A DNA stretch of 35,970 nt from Pinguiococcus pyrenoidosus (taxonomy: Eukaryota; Sar; Pinguiophyceae; Pinguiochrysidales; Pinguiochrysidaceae). Under the pieces are notes generated by a model. It had not been told where the DNA came from. It saw nothing but the letters and a program-made list of their open reading frames with translations, and made no database searches. Every line of letters starts with the position of its first letter. Positions within the stretch are counted from its first letter, which is position 1. The stretch is taken from assembly GCA_019677205.1 (NCBI GenBank), contig JAAMXY010001559.1, forward strand, positions 1 through 35,970, written 5' to 3'. Of this stretch, positions 20,735 to 32,400 are shown one piece after another. The position numbers were made by a program, and so were the translations under genes.

Positions 20735-22055
20735 AAGCAGCAGCCTGTAGTGCCGACAAGATTGCCGCTTGCGGATCCTGGGACACTTGCTGGAACTGCT
20801 GGTGCTGGCTCTGCTGGCCATAGAGCTGCGCGATAGCAAGAGCTTGTGCCGCCGTGTCTTCTGCGGGAGCCATGCCTTGGGGCTGGTGACCATACTGCTG
20901 TGCAATCGCCTGCGCCAGCTGTTGGACATCAGATGGACTGCTGTCTGCGTTCGGGTACCCTTGTCCAACCGACTGCATCGCAGTCGCCTGCTCCTGTTGC
21001 TGGAATTGGAGCTGCGCCTGAAGCATCGCTTGGAGCTGTGCTTGCGCCAGCTGCTGCGCCTGCGCTTCAGCGTCGACCTGGGCGTGTGCTCCGCTGTGCA
21101 AACTCCCTTGATGAACATTCCCGAACGGTCCCTGCACGTCCGCGGCGGCGACTCCACCAGGCGCCATGTGCGCGTTGATCCCACTGCTGGCTAAGCCATT
21201 TCTATACGCATCTGCCCCATCAGTGCGTCCGGGAAATCCCATCGGCTGCGCCTGATCGAGCTGAAGCATCAGCCCAGGCGGTGCGCCCTGAGGGATGGCC
21301 TCAGAGCGGTGGGCCTCTTGATCTGCGGCCACTTTCGGAGGCGGTGCGCCTGGTGGCGGTGGTGGCGGCGGCACCGCAGGTTGGGCTTTCTTGGGCGGCG
21401 GTGGGGGTGGTGGCTGCACCATCATTCCTGAGGACATCACGATGGCCGGCTGGGTCACCGCATCGTCCAGTTCTGGCAAGTGGCCCCCGGGTGCGAGGGC
21501 GAGGCGGCTGCTCATTTGTAGCAGTGCCTCGGACAGCTCGGGAAACTGCTGCAGCGTGCCCACTGCGAAATTCGGGTCGTCCGCAAGCAGCTTCTTGGCT
21601 GCGCTGATGACGTCCCAGCAGTCTTGAAGCTTGACCAAGTCGACGACGTCCTTGACCACCTGCGACACCTTGTACACGGTCGGCCCTTCCAGATCCATCT
21701 CATCCACGACCGCTTTGCGCCCGCCGATCTCGCCAGCTTCCTCCTCGTTCGCCGGCACGTGCAGTCCATGCTCTTGCGCCCAGCGCTCCAGAGGGCTGTT
21801 GCTGCTGTAGTTCACCCGGAGCTTGCGGTTGTGCAAGTAATATCCGTTCAGGTTCTGGATGGCCCACAGAGCAGTCTTGGCGTCCGCGTACACCACGAAA
21901 CCGTATCCGCGTGGGCGACCCTCGTTGTCGAGAAGCATTCTGGCCTCCAGCACGGGTCCAGCCTGGGAGAAGATGTGCACGAGCTCTTCCTTGGTGGTCT
22001 CGTACGCAATGTTTCCCACGAACACATCGTAGCTGTCGGCCCGAGACGTCGCCAT
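20625..22055 (-). CDS. CstF64-like polyadenylation factor (RRM, hinge, Q-rich tail)
   Basis: It probably binds U/GU-rich downstream elements of pre-mRNA as part of the cleavage stimulation factor. An N-terminal RRM shows RNP2 (VFVGNI) and RNP1 (RGYGFVVYA), with the CstF64-like continuation TALWAIQNLNGYYLHNRKLRV. Residues about 125-190 resemble the hinge that binds CstF77/symplekin, including DDPNFAVGTLQQFPELSEALLQ. A proline-rich segment, then a Q-rich tail with a CAG-coded polyQ run follow. The frame ends at 20625 with 476 aa. However, a strong donor (GTAAGA) at 20654 and an acceptor before 20585 would define a 69-nt phase-0 intron 20586-20654, changing the last residues to a tail ending at 20460. 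The usual C-terminal helical domain is not seen. The paralogous families of generic RRM proteins are the alternative. Confidence 0.8.
20691..20732. repeat. (CTG)14 trinucleotide repeat coding for polyglutamine
   Basis: Fourteen perfect CTG units lie within the CstF64-like coding region and read as CAG/Gln on the minus strand, inside a longer glutamine-rich tail. Confidence 0.95.
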
Positions 22056-22628
22056 CGCAATCCCGCGCTACGGCCTTCCCGGCTCCGTGCGCGTGCAGTG
22101 CTGTCGATGCTGCGCGCAGTCACGTCAGCATAAGGGGACAGGAACCAAAGTGCAGACGAGGCGTATCGAGCGGGTTTCGCGCGGCGAGCAAAGATACTCC
22201 GCACCCCAACAAAGGCATTTGGCGCGCAACATGGTCCAGCCGGACAGAATCGAGACCGTCCAGCCGGACAGAATCGAGACCATCCAGCCGGACAGAATCG
22301 AGATCGTCCAGACGGACAGAATCGAGATCGTCCAGACGGACAGAGATCTTTTGAAACGCTGATTCTGACACTGTCTCGCTCCTGATTTGCCCATGCTTCC
22401 ATCCGCAGCACAGCATTGGTCTCCTCCACATCAACTCCCTATCCACCCGATCAATCGCCCAAATACGGATTCGCGAAGCGAGGAAATACCGGAATCGGAC
22501 GTCAAGGTCGCTGTCCACGTCGAAGACCCGCGACGCGTTGCTGAGAACGCCAGGGCGTTTGTGGCGACGTTCGTGCGCCGGATTTGGCGCCGCCGCGCGG
22601 GAGCTTGTCTGCGATCTCGGGTGGCACG
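22056..22628. promoter_or_regulatory. Divergent spacer between the CstF64-like and membrane-protein genes
   Basis: Both neighbouring genes start at its borders, so it should contain both promoters or 5' UTRs. The 24-bp tandem array at 22234-22346 is its only clear feature. Confidence 0.45.
22234..22346. repeat. 24-bp tandem repeat, about 4.6 copies
   Basis: The unit is GTCCAGCCGGACAGAATCGA plus GACC. Copies start at 22234, 22258, 22282 and 22306, with a partial fifth at 22330. Copies 3-5 carry a few substitutions (GACC to GATC, GCCGG to GACGG). The unit length is a multiple of three, so it stays open in several frames, but it lies between two gene starts and I see no support for coding. Confidence 0.93.
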
Positions 22629-23990
22629 ATGGGCTCCGAAGAGCCGTCTCGGCAACGACGGCCGCTGCGCCCGCTCGTTGTCCGGGGCGGAGTCGGCTTC
22701 GGGGGATGGACGCTCGCGGCCATCCATCTGCTTCTGATCAGCTTGAAAGTGAGTTCGGCGTACGTGTGCTTCTGGAGAGGTGTGCGTGATGCGGCCTTGG
22801 AAGAGTAGAGATGCTGCGGAGAAGTCCTGCGGTGGAGGCGGACGCAACGCGGAACAGATGGAGGGGAGAGACGGGACTGCTGAAAGGCCACCTCTGGCAG
22901 TCCGTCGGATGCGTAGTCAGGGCAGTCTTCACTTCCTTGCGGGCGAGATATGCCAGGGTGGCAGGGAGATGCTTTCGTTGACATCTGGGATGCAAGGGCC
23001 AATTCAAGAGACATCGCTGGGCGCTGGGGCTGCTTTGGCCGTTGCTTTCGTCTCCTCGCCGAGCTGCGGTGCTGCGGGTGGATGGCTATTTGCTCATGGT
23101 CTTCTTTCCCTCTTCCTTTTGCCAAAGGTGATTGATCCGATGGGGCCGTTGGCGACAGGGACGTTGACGGTGCATACGTGGTTTCTTGGGTGGATGCTGG
23201 CGCTGTACTGGAAGGGCGGAAACGACGCAGTCGTGCGGATCGAAGCGGCGGTCCTTCTTAGTGCTCTCTTTCAGCTGGGGCTTGGTGCGCTGGCCTTTTC
23301 GCGCCTCTACTACGGATGGATTGCGGGTCACAAGAAGGACCTCTTCCACTCGCTATCGCTGGTGTACTTGCGCGAGGACCCGATGCTGCCGGCGTTCGTG
23401 GTGGACTGGTGGGAGCAGTCTGCGACCTCGCGCTTCACGGGCATCGGGTGGTACATCTGCGAGGCTTGCGACATTCTGGCTCACCAGGTCCCCTTCTTCT
23501 TCATGTACCGGATCACGAAGAACACCGGGGTCTGGGATTACGTCTTGGATCACGTTTGGACCATCTGGCCGCTGGTTGCGTTGGCAGGCCCGCTGCACAG
23601 GATGTGCTGGGACCTCTCCACCTGCGGGCACCTCTGGTGCGACGGCCCCTACCGCGGCTTCTTGTCGAAGATTGCGCCCCTCGAGCAGTTTTTGTAAGTG
23701 CGCTTTCCTTTCTGGCAGGCTCGTTGGACTCGCTTCTGATCGTCTTGGATGGCTGCAGGTGGCACTTCATTCCGTGCGTTCTCCTGTGCATGTACTTCGC
23801 CGAGGCGCCCTTGCTCTCCAGACAGCTATACAACTTAGAGCAGGATGCGACGCACATGATCCAAAGCAAGAAGGAGCTCATCGAGAAGTCCTTGCAGAGC
23901 TTCGAGAAGGATGCCGTGAAGATCTACCATCAGGCCAAGCGAGCTGCTGAAGCCGCCCACGTGGAGGTCGAGGGAGACCGACCGTGCTGA
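22629..23990 (+). CDS. Unrecognised multi-pass membrane protein
   Basis: I do not recognise the family. The preferred model has three exons: 22629-22748, 23128-23693 and 23759-23990, total 918 nt, 305 aa. Intron 1 (22749-23127, 379 nt) has a GTGAGT donor and a pyrimidine-rich tract before its CCAAAG acceptor. Intron 2 (23694-23758, 65 nt, GTAAGT/CTGCAG, phase 2) joins LEQFL to WHFIPCVLLCMYFAEAP. About six hydrophobic segments are visible, including GFGGWTLAAIHLLLISL and LTVHTWFLGWMLALYW. Many Trp, Cys and His residues cluster near the middle (WYICEACDILAHQ; WDLSTCGHLWCDG). The C-terminus is a soluble, charged helix, possibly a coiled coil. The first intron is the least certain part: the intervening frame is also open and could contribute a hydrophobic segment ending LFLLPK. 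Confidence 0.65.
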
Positions 23991-24266
23991 CGCCAAGACG
24001 GTATCGGTGCCGACTCCAACATGGAGCAAGTTCGAAAGTATTGTAAAGAACGGTTGCCGAAGGAGGCACTAGCGAGAGCTAGGCCTGCGGCTTCCGCCTA
24101 GTGAGTGCACTGTGTCCATCATCTTGTGAAGGCCTCGGCGTGCGTGGTCTGGTCTGTGACTTCGGCATCCCCGTGAAAGATATGCGCGTGCTCTGATGCA
24201 GCGTGAACCCAAGCTATGAGCCGCGCGCAGCTCGAAGTGATTCGATTCGAAGACCTACGAACAGAG

Positions 24267-27200
24267 CTAGTTGACCATCTCTTCCGGGAACAACCGATTT
24301 CTACACGCCGGACGTTCATACGGGAACGCCTCGTAAAGATCCCTCTCCTCTCGAGACGGAGAAGTGCCATGGTCCGTCAACGAGTTGGATGAGCAGCCCA
24401 GAAGCTTAAAGAACGCCGATGCCACGACGCCGCTGCCCGCGCCTGCCGCGCCATCGCCTTTTGCCATGCTCTCCGCCACGCCCTCCCGCGTGAACTCCTC
24501 GTCGAAGAACCTCACATCCTCGTCGCTCGCGAAGCTACGCAGCATGGGCGCGGGGAGCTTCTTCTGAATCGCCATCTCCCAGTCCACCCCGTCGAAGAAG
24601 GCCATCTGCTGCAGTTCTTCGATCCCTCCCGGGCCCGAGCACAGACGCTTGGAGGGATCCTTGTCCAGCAGTCGTTGGACGACGGACGTCGCGCTTCCAG
24701 AGAGGCAGACGTGCAGCTTGGGATCGCGAGAGATGACGTTGCGAAGGATGTCCAAGGAATTCTTCCCCATGAAAGGATGCTGCTCCGCGAGCATCTCGTG
24801 CATCAGCAGGCCCAAGCACCACCAATCGATGCTCTTGTTGTGACCCTTGCGCAGGACCATCTCGGGCGACATGTACTGCAGCGTCCCACAGAAGGATCGT
24901 GTCTTCACGCTTCCACCGGCATGCGTCTCGACCGCGTCAGCGTCCCCTGGCCGCATGCTGAAGTCCCGGCTCAGCCCGAAATCTGCAATCATCAGGTGGC
25001 CATCCGCGGCGACGAGGACGTTCTCGGGTTTCAGATCACGATAGATCACATCTGCGTCGTGCAGAGTCTGAAGCGCCAGGGCGATTTCCGCCGCGTACAC
25101 CTGGACCCACTTCTCCGACAACGGCGCTTCCTGATGGATAAGGCTGTACAGGTCCCCGCCTTGGCAAAAGTCCAGGCACAAATACAGGAACTGCGACGTC
25201 TGAAACGCGAAGTGAAGCTTAACGATGAAGGGATGGTCGAACTTCGCAAGAATTGCGCGCTCGGTTCGTGTTCGCTCCAGTTGCCCGTTCTGCCGCAGCT
25301 GACGCTTCCGCAAGATCTTCATCGCATACAGACAACCTGAAGGAAGGTGTCGCGCCATCATGACCTTCCCGAACGCCCCCTTCCCGACCGTGGCAATCAG
25401 CTTGAAGTCATTCACAGTACAACCGGTGGTCGGCGACGCGGGCGTTGGCAAAGCCCCGCCCTCCGGCGGTGCCATCTGGGAAGCCAGCGCGCCCAACGAC
25501 TTTACGAGAGACCGCGTGTAGGCCGACCCTGCCAGCCAGTGGGAGCCGCGGGGATCGGCTAGGGTGAAGACTGAAAGCACGCATCCGCCCCGGTACGGCC
25601 GCGCGTAGTAGGCGAGGAAGAGAATCTCCGCCGTGAGGTTCCCCGTCTCACCCCGAGCCTGCGCGTGTCTGACGCTCACTTCATAGGCGATGGTGCTCCC
25701 ATCTGGACGGACAAAGCAGTCCTGGAGCACGCACGCTTCCCGTTTCTGGAAAAGGTTCCCGGGAAACCCAAGCGTACGATACACGATGCGGGTCTCCGCC
25801 CCTTTCGCCGCTTGGTCCATGGAAGGACGCGCGGACGAGCGCTTTGCGACTGCTCGGTCTCCATGTGCTTCGTCGCTCGGCCTGCGCGGTGAGACGGCCC
25901 CGATGCACTCACTGAGATGCGCCTCGATCATCTCGATGCTTCCTTCCACGCGAATGCCGCAAAAGCGGCACCTTGCAAACTCCACGTCCTCGTCGCTGCG
26001 ACACGGACTGGCAACCTCAACTGGATCGAACGAAAGCCCATCATCTGGGGAGAGAGGCTCGGTGAGCTCGTCGTCCTGACCGTAGCGCTTCATGGGCGAC
26101 GTAAAGCTTGTGACTATCGCACTGTCGCGGGTATTGGCGAACGTGCTGAGAAGCTCTCGTCGATTCCAGAACTTGGTGGCCTGCATCCGTGGCGGGGACT
26201 TTGACTGCGCCCTGCGTCGCTCGCCCTCCCCATCTAAGTGGCGAACCGCTTCCAGCGGAGGATGGTAGACGCTGGCGCTCTCCGCGAAGCAGCGATCGCA
26301 GATTCGCTGGACGGAACGAGAGATCACGTCGAAGACCACCTTCGATCTGCGCGAAGGACGGGTGAGGTTGCCGCAGAGGGGACACTCCTCGAGCTCCTCG
26401 CCGCCGCCGCCCTCTCGCTCCCACAGGCTCCCTCTTGCACCATCTTGCGGTCGACTGGAACGGCTAGCCTCCAAGTCTGCCAAATGGTCAGGGTCGCCTC
26501 CACGGATCACCGCCATTCCAGCCGGAACGTCGTTCTCGTGCACATCCCAATGCTCCAGCCCCGGGAGCAGCTCTCCCCTGTCGTCAATTGCCGCTTCTTC
26601 AATGTCCTCTTCGTCTTGAAAGAACCTGTCCCACTTGCGAAACTCGCCGCCTAGCACGGGCTGTAGCACGACGCCCTGATCGGAGAGACCGTCTATTCGC
26701 GTGCGGTCCTTCGGATCCATGGCGCACTTGGCGACCTGGTAAGGCTGTACGCCGGGCATTTCTACAACGAATTTATCTCTAATATAATTCCCCCTGGGTC
26801 GACTGGACTCGAAGAGCTTGCCGATCAGGCCTGGCAGAACGGCCATGTCCTGTTTGAACTTCCAGCGATGCTCGTCGGCGACGGCGCTCGAGACGCGATC
26901 CCGCAGGTCCTTGAGGGATGAGGGCAGCTCTCCCATGCCACCATAGTGCTTTGCATCATGCTCTAGCCTTCTTGCCAGCGCAAGATCAAGAACCCAGGAA
27001 TTATGTGCAGTATGCGCCGCGATTTCCCAATCATTCCCGTCGCTGCCGAGGCCGAGGTCCAGCTCTCCGTGTCCGCCCATGGTGGACTGCAGCGCTGCCT
27101 CAGGCGCCTGAGTGGTGCGACCAGAGTTGTTAGCGCGCAGTTGCAACGAGCATCGAGCGACGCTGCGCCCCTTTGCCACTGCCATTCCCTCGTGATCAGC

Positions 27201-27642
27201 TGTCAGACTTGGCGCACAAGCACTTTCGCATGCGCTGCTGGCCGTGCTGCGCGAGCGAACGCTTCTTCGCACTCTCCACCATCCATCTTCGCTGCGTACC
27301 TCATCCTCAGAGAAGCTGTAGAGCTGCCTGGAATTGGCAAACGATGCGGTCTGCGACTTCCTGATGACAAACCGTCTCTGTTCCAGAGCCGCGAAGATGT
27401 GCTCGGCTTCGGAAGCCGAGTGGTTGCGCGCTGCGAGCGCTCTCAGCGCATCAGACTTTAGAAACGTATTACAATATATGGAGCGAAGCTGCCTCCGGTT
27501 CCGGATGGGCACGCCAAGCCGCAAGGATCTGCATGCCTACAAAACCCCGTTTTGAGCAACACTTCAAACTTGGAATACGGGCTTTCATGCGCACCTCCGC
27601 AAGCTTGGCATCAGCTGCCCAGTCCGGCGACGACCTGCTCAT
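24267..27642 (-). CDS. AGC-family Ser/Thr kinase with DEP, zinc-binding and START-like regions
   Basis: The product is about 1105 aa. A short exon 1 (27642-27595, MSRSSPDWAADAKLAE) joins exon 2 at 27536 across a 58-nt intron (27537-27594). This splices out an in-frame TAG and completes a DEP domain (about 20-95; SLRLGVPIRNRRQL, FLKSDALRAL). A CPLCG...CDRC pair lies near 402-435 and CRFCG...H...C near 540-557, both probable zinc sites. Residues about 595-690 (TLGFPGNLFQKREACV, DGSTIAYEVSV) resemble START domains of oomycete-like proteins. The kinase starts near 724: GKGAFGKV, YAMKIL, YRDLKPEN, ADFGLS, GTLQYMSPEM, followed by an AGC-type tail with FFDGVDW. All catalytic residues are present. 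It may couple lipid or membrane signals to phosphorylation; that role is inferred. Confidence 0.88.
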
Positions 27643-28299
27643 TCTCACGCGCGCCGACCGAGCGAAGCCATGAACACCGGCCGCGAAGGAAGGCCTCGAG
27701 GCGCACGAAGTGGTATTCCGTGCGGCTTTGGCGCCAACGGGCTGCTGGGTACGCAAATGGAATCCCTCTTGCAGCCCCTCTGTGCCTGTGCAATGGGGTA
27801 CGCAGGGTTTCTGAAATGTGACGAATCACAGTTGGCAAAGCTGAGCTGGTTGAGACCTCCCGCAGGAATTCAACAGATGCGGCATCAAACGAAGGAATCG
27901 CGCCCCTTCCGATTCGTCAGTCTGCTTTCATCACTTCGTGCGTACCGCTCTGGATCCAATCAAGCCACCGTCGGTCCCCAATTATTGGAAAATAGGGTTC
28001 GCGCCACTTTCCTTGAGCTCAGTTCATTGGCCGCAATGGCAGATACGGATCGTCGATTGGCCACTGAGCTCTATTTCAAAATATCATCAACATGGCTGGC
28101 TGAGAGCGCTTTGGCGTTGGCGTTGGCAGCCGGGCAGTCTCCTCGCCACACTTCTCATAGTGTAAAGCCTAAATAGCATGCTCAGTCGCATCACAGCTCT
28201 CGCGTCCCGTGGCGCCCTCGTGCGCACATCCATCCGGGTGCGTAGGCTGTGGGGCTTGGGCGCTGGTGGCGGCCATCCGGCGCCAGCACCTTCGTATCC
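27643..28299. promoter_or_regulatory. Divergent spacer between the kinase and cold-shock genes
   Basis: About 657 nt lie between two divergent start codons and should carry both promoters. Short frames are present but have no recognisable domain. I see no repeat or RNA gene. Confidence 0.4.
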
Positions 28300-29152
28300 A
28301 TGCCAGACACTATTGAAGTTGGCGTTCCACAAGTAACGCCCGAAGTTTTTGCTGCGCAGGCCTTCTGCGCTCCGGAAGGGCGACTGAAGGGCTCGGTGAA
28401 GTGGTTCGACGAGCGAAAGGTAATGACAGCCGCAGAGAAACAGCGAGCGTCTGAAAGGGGGGACGAGCGGCGCCTGATATCGCCAGTTTATCTTGACACA
28501 ATGCTCCGGATCGTAGGGCTTTGGCTTCATCGTCGCGGATGGAGAGGAGATCGTGGACGGCCCGAACGAGAGCGACATCTTCGTCCACTACAGTGAGGTA
28601 TCTTGCTTGCCGCGCCGAGTATTGTAGGAGTTGCGGCGATATCAAGATCGCCCGAGTAGCGCAATGCTGGCAAGGAAAACAACAGCGAATGGGGCCTACA
28701 TCCCCGAGTCCGAGCATTCCGATGCGCTGAGGAAGCCTAGCTGACTTCCCATTGAGCCCCCCCCCTTCCCCCCCCCCTGCGAGTGTTTGGAGAGCCGCGG
28801 GAGTTTGGTGTTCGTTTTTTCATCCTGACAAGCCATCGCTGACCGGGCTTGCTCCCACCCAGATCCGCAAGGACGGCTTCAAGTCGCTGGAGGACGGAGA
28901 GCAAGTGGAGTACACCGTGGTGGACAGGGGCGGCCGACCAGTCGCGACAAATGTTACCGGACCAGACGGCGCCCAGCCTGTAGGTGAGCGATCTGGATCG
29001 ACTCCGCTGCGTATGGATCTGGGTCCAGCTGTTGTTGGCGATATCGCTCATCTGGCGAATCTCTACGAATTCTAGGCAAGCCGCCGATGAACGAGAGGGC
29101 ACCGCGTTTCGATTTTGACAGCGGCGAAGAGGACCGAAATCGCTTCGAGTAG
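28300..29152 (+). CDS. Cold-shock-domain nucleic-acid-binding protein
   Basis: The spliced protein has 132 aa and a single cold-shock domain, which binds single-stranded RNA or DNA. Exons: 28300-28419, 28517-28597, 28863-28983, 29076-29152 (total 399 nt). The joined sequence reads GSVKWFDERK|GFGFIVADG (RNP1), then DIFVHYSE|IRKDGFKSLEDG (RNP2 and following loop), then EQVEYTVVDRGGRPVATNVTGP. Introns are 97, 265 and 92 nt, all GT-AG; the third splits a Gly codon and leads to a short acidic tail (FDFDSGEEDRNRFE). The family core is complete, with an extra stretch of about 26 residues before it. The first intron lies exactly at the KWF...K/GFGFI boundary. Confidence 0.92.
28757..28778. repeat. 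C-rich tract inside an intron
   Basis: Two runs of C separated by TT lie in the second intron of the cold-shock gene, well upstream of its acceptor. This is simple sequence. Confidence 0.8.
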
Positions 29153-29424
29153 GATGCAGCTCCTCAGAATCTCAGATGCAAAGGAAGGACGGATGAAAGT
29201 CCCCGTAGACGATGCCCGAGAACCATGCTTTCTTTATCAAGCGACTTATCTACACTGTCTTGCTCGCAGGCGCGTGGCCTTTCCCTTTTCATTTATATCT
29301 TCTTTCATTCATGTGTGACAGAACGTGCCTCGTCAGGAAAGGAACACGCACAGCCGGTGCGCCTAGCAACGAAGCTTCGGATTCCGAGGCGGAGCAGCTA
29401 AGGCCTCTGCCGGCCCAAATCGGA

Positions 29425-32400
29425 TCACCGCTGGGAGACGCTCACGCCCTCCGCAGCACCCTCCAGGTAGTAGAGCTCATCAACAGGCTTCTGATTACAC
29501 CCCTCCGCATCGCTACCGGCAACATGAGCATTGAAGCACTCGACGGGTCCGGACATCAATGGGCGGGCACGAGGCGGCGGGTACGCGAACCCCGTTGGAT
29601 GCTGCGTCACGGTCTCCACAGCGACAGAACCCGTGGGAAAGAGAATGTTTGGATCCGGAGCTTTGTAGTACTTGTTGTACAGCTGCAGAATCCGCGTGAC
29701 GCGCGAGAACAAGGCACCAGGCGCCGGACGCGAGCTGCATACGCGCTTGAGCCATGCTTCCTGATGGGCCTGGGACTCGAACATGTCCGGTGGGAGCCGA
29801 GCGGTCGACGAGGGCGAGAAGAAGACTTTCCGGGCGAAGCTCCGAATCTGCGCTGGCCGGAAGAGGGACCTCTGCCCCTTCCTCACGGAGCCGTTTGAAA
29901 CTTCGTGGATTGCGCGGAAGCCACGAAGAGATATGTCGACCAGCAGGGCGACGTCGTGGATCCAGGGGCACCACCACGCGGGGAAGCTCTCAGCGTCTCC
30001 CCGTCCGCTGGGGCCCCAAAGGAACTGCAGGATGCTCTTTCCCTTCTCCGCCACGACCCGTCGCACGCCACGGAGGACTCGCATGCGCATCACAAAATGA
30101 TGCGCAACGGCTGCACAGACCGGGCGCCGCAGTTGCTCCTGCAGCGGCTGCACTGGGTCCGGAAACGCGAAGTCGTCCAGCGCAAGCGCTAGCGCGGCAG
30201 CCGGTTCGTCAGGATTGAGCACGGCATTGGTTTGCTGACCGTAGGCACCAGCCAGGGTGTTGATGCGCTGCAGCAGGTTCGTCCTGTAAAACTCGCGAAC
30301 CTCGACCTCCGTCTTGAATATTCCCGTCTCTTGGACGAGGTGGCCCCACGTAAGAGCTCCAAGATCAGTTAGCACGCGATTCTGATCACGCCAGCTCCTC
30401 TCGTCCTCTTGTTCCGATTCGGAAGTCGCGGATTTGCCCGGCGAGCCAGCATCGACCGCGGATGCCTTCGCGTCGGCCTCTTCGGACTTCGCCGCGAAGT
30501 CTGGGGCGATCGCGTGCAACAGCTCAGGTGCGACCGTGTCCTGCTGTGGATACGCGGACTTGGTGTGGAAGCTGAGCCTCGTCCCCGGTGACCCATGCTC
30601 CAGCAGCCAGCCAAACACCGCGGCTCGCTCCCACAGCTCCCAGTCGGCGCGGTGCGGGTGGCCAGCTTCGCCGTCGTCGACCTTCATCTCGTCCACGGTT
30701 GCTTCACCAGGCGTCAGCGTGTCCTTTCGCCGTCCTTCATCGACGATGCGCGCAAGCTGGGAAAGATACGCGGTGCAGATCACTGGTGCCTGCGAAAGCA
30801 CTCGCTGCTGCTTCCACTGGAGCGATCCTTCAAGAACGCTCCCTTCTCTACTCTGAATCGCGGTTGCCAAGATCCGCTCTTTCTCGTGCTCACTGATCGA
30901 GGGTTGCCGAACCCCGTGATCCTCCTGGGCGTCCTCGGCATCCGTCTCAAGGCCTGCTCCTCTTCCCTCCTCAGCGCCATCGAGGCTCTGCTCAGACACG
31001 GTACCCCGCTTTCCACGAGAGGGCTTTGAGCGATCTTCGTCCGCGCCCTTCACGGCGGTGGCCTCGGGACTGGTGACCAGCCAGGCGGCAAGGCGGTTCA
31101 TGCTGCGAACGTCAGGCATCACCTGAGGTGCCTTGATGGCGTCGGCCGGAAGCGCGCCGCACACTTGGCGAATCGCCTCTTCGACCCCTCCGATCGGGAA
31201 GTTTACCCCCGTGAAGCCCTTCCCCATGAGGGCAAAGTCGTACGTCACCGCGGCTTCCACCTCGGTAAGGAAGGGGCCCCAAACGCCAAGCTCCAGGCGC
31301 TTCAGATCCGCGAACCACTCATCCCCCACGCGGAAAACGCCACGGAAGGACGACGGAAGCACCACCGGCTTTCCAGCTGGTCCGCAAGTCGGCACGTGAT
31401 CCTGCGAAGCCTCCTCCGGCGTTTCAGCTGATCTGGCACGGCCGTTCTCATCAAAATTGCGTTGGGAGACGCCTTGCTGCACCGCAACAGCGTCCCATGC
31501 CTTCGCTGCGTCCTCCTTGGTTGTGAAGCTACCTAAGTACACCGGCTCTGGGCGGTCCGTGTCGGCGCCCTTGCCCTCGCCCTGCTCGCCTTCCTTCGGC
31601 ACAAGGGGGGCCTCCGGGCGGAAGTGCGCTGTGAATCGGACACTTCCCCTTTGCGCGGAGACGCCAATGAAGCTGTGCGAAGCATTCGCTTCCACCACAC
31701 TGGGCAAGGTCACGCAGATGCCTGTGACCGTCGCCCGTAGTCGGATCTGTCCGTTCTCTTCCAGCGATGACGTGAGGCCTTCGACGCGCGCGTACTTCTT
31801 CCGCTTCTTCGAAGGCGCCTCTGATGCTTCTTGAGCAGCGCTGAAGTCATTGCCCTCCTTGTCCTCCCTGTCCTCCCTGTCCTCCCTGCCCTCCTTGCCC
31901 TCTCCCTGGTCGATGATGGGAGAGTCGGCCGCTCCGTTCGGGTCCTTCTCTGCCTCGGGCAAATCATCCGCGTCCACAAAATCCTCTGTTTGGGAGGTGC
32001 CTTTGTCGTGAAAGCAGAGGCGCTTGTCGCTCTTGATCCTTTCAAATCTCCCGAAGCCATACAGAAACGAGCCGAGGATGAGGTGCACATCAGCTTCGAG
32101 TCCCCACCAGTTCGTCATCTTCGCCCAGCCGGGGCGCACGTCACCAAAGGGAAAGCTCGAGACCAGCACCTCCCAAGCATGGTCAGACGCTTCCCAGAAG
32201 GCAGCCATGCACTGGTCTGCCCCGCGCCGGAAGGCGGCTCGGAGGAGCTCAACTTCTCTCCGACGCTTGTCGACTGGTTTGTCAGTGCCTGCTGAAGTCC
32301 CCTCGGCAGCACTCTCCTCTTCGTTGTTGCTGCCTATGCTTGCTTCCAGCGACGGGCGCTCATCTGCGCGCACGCGCTCGACGGATGCCTTCACATCCTT

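Noticed and set aside
22234-22346. CRISPR-like array or coding minirepeat
   Set aside because: The copies are contiguous without spacers, in a eukaryotic nuclear context, and no supporting exon signals were found.
22749-23127. Additional hydrophobic exon (ending LFLLPK) in the unknown membrane protein
   Set aside because: It is open and in frame, but strong GTGAGT donor and pyrimidine-tract acceptor favour treating the whole segment as intron; kept as an alternative only.
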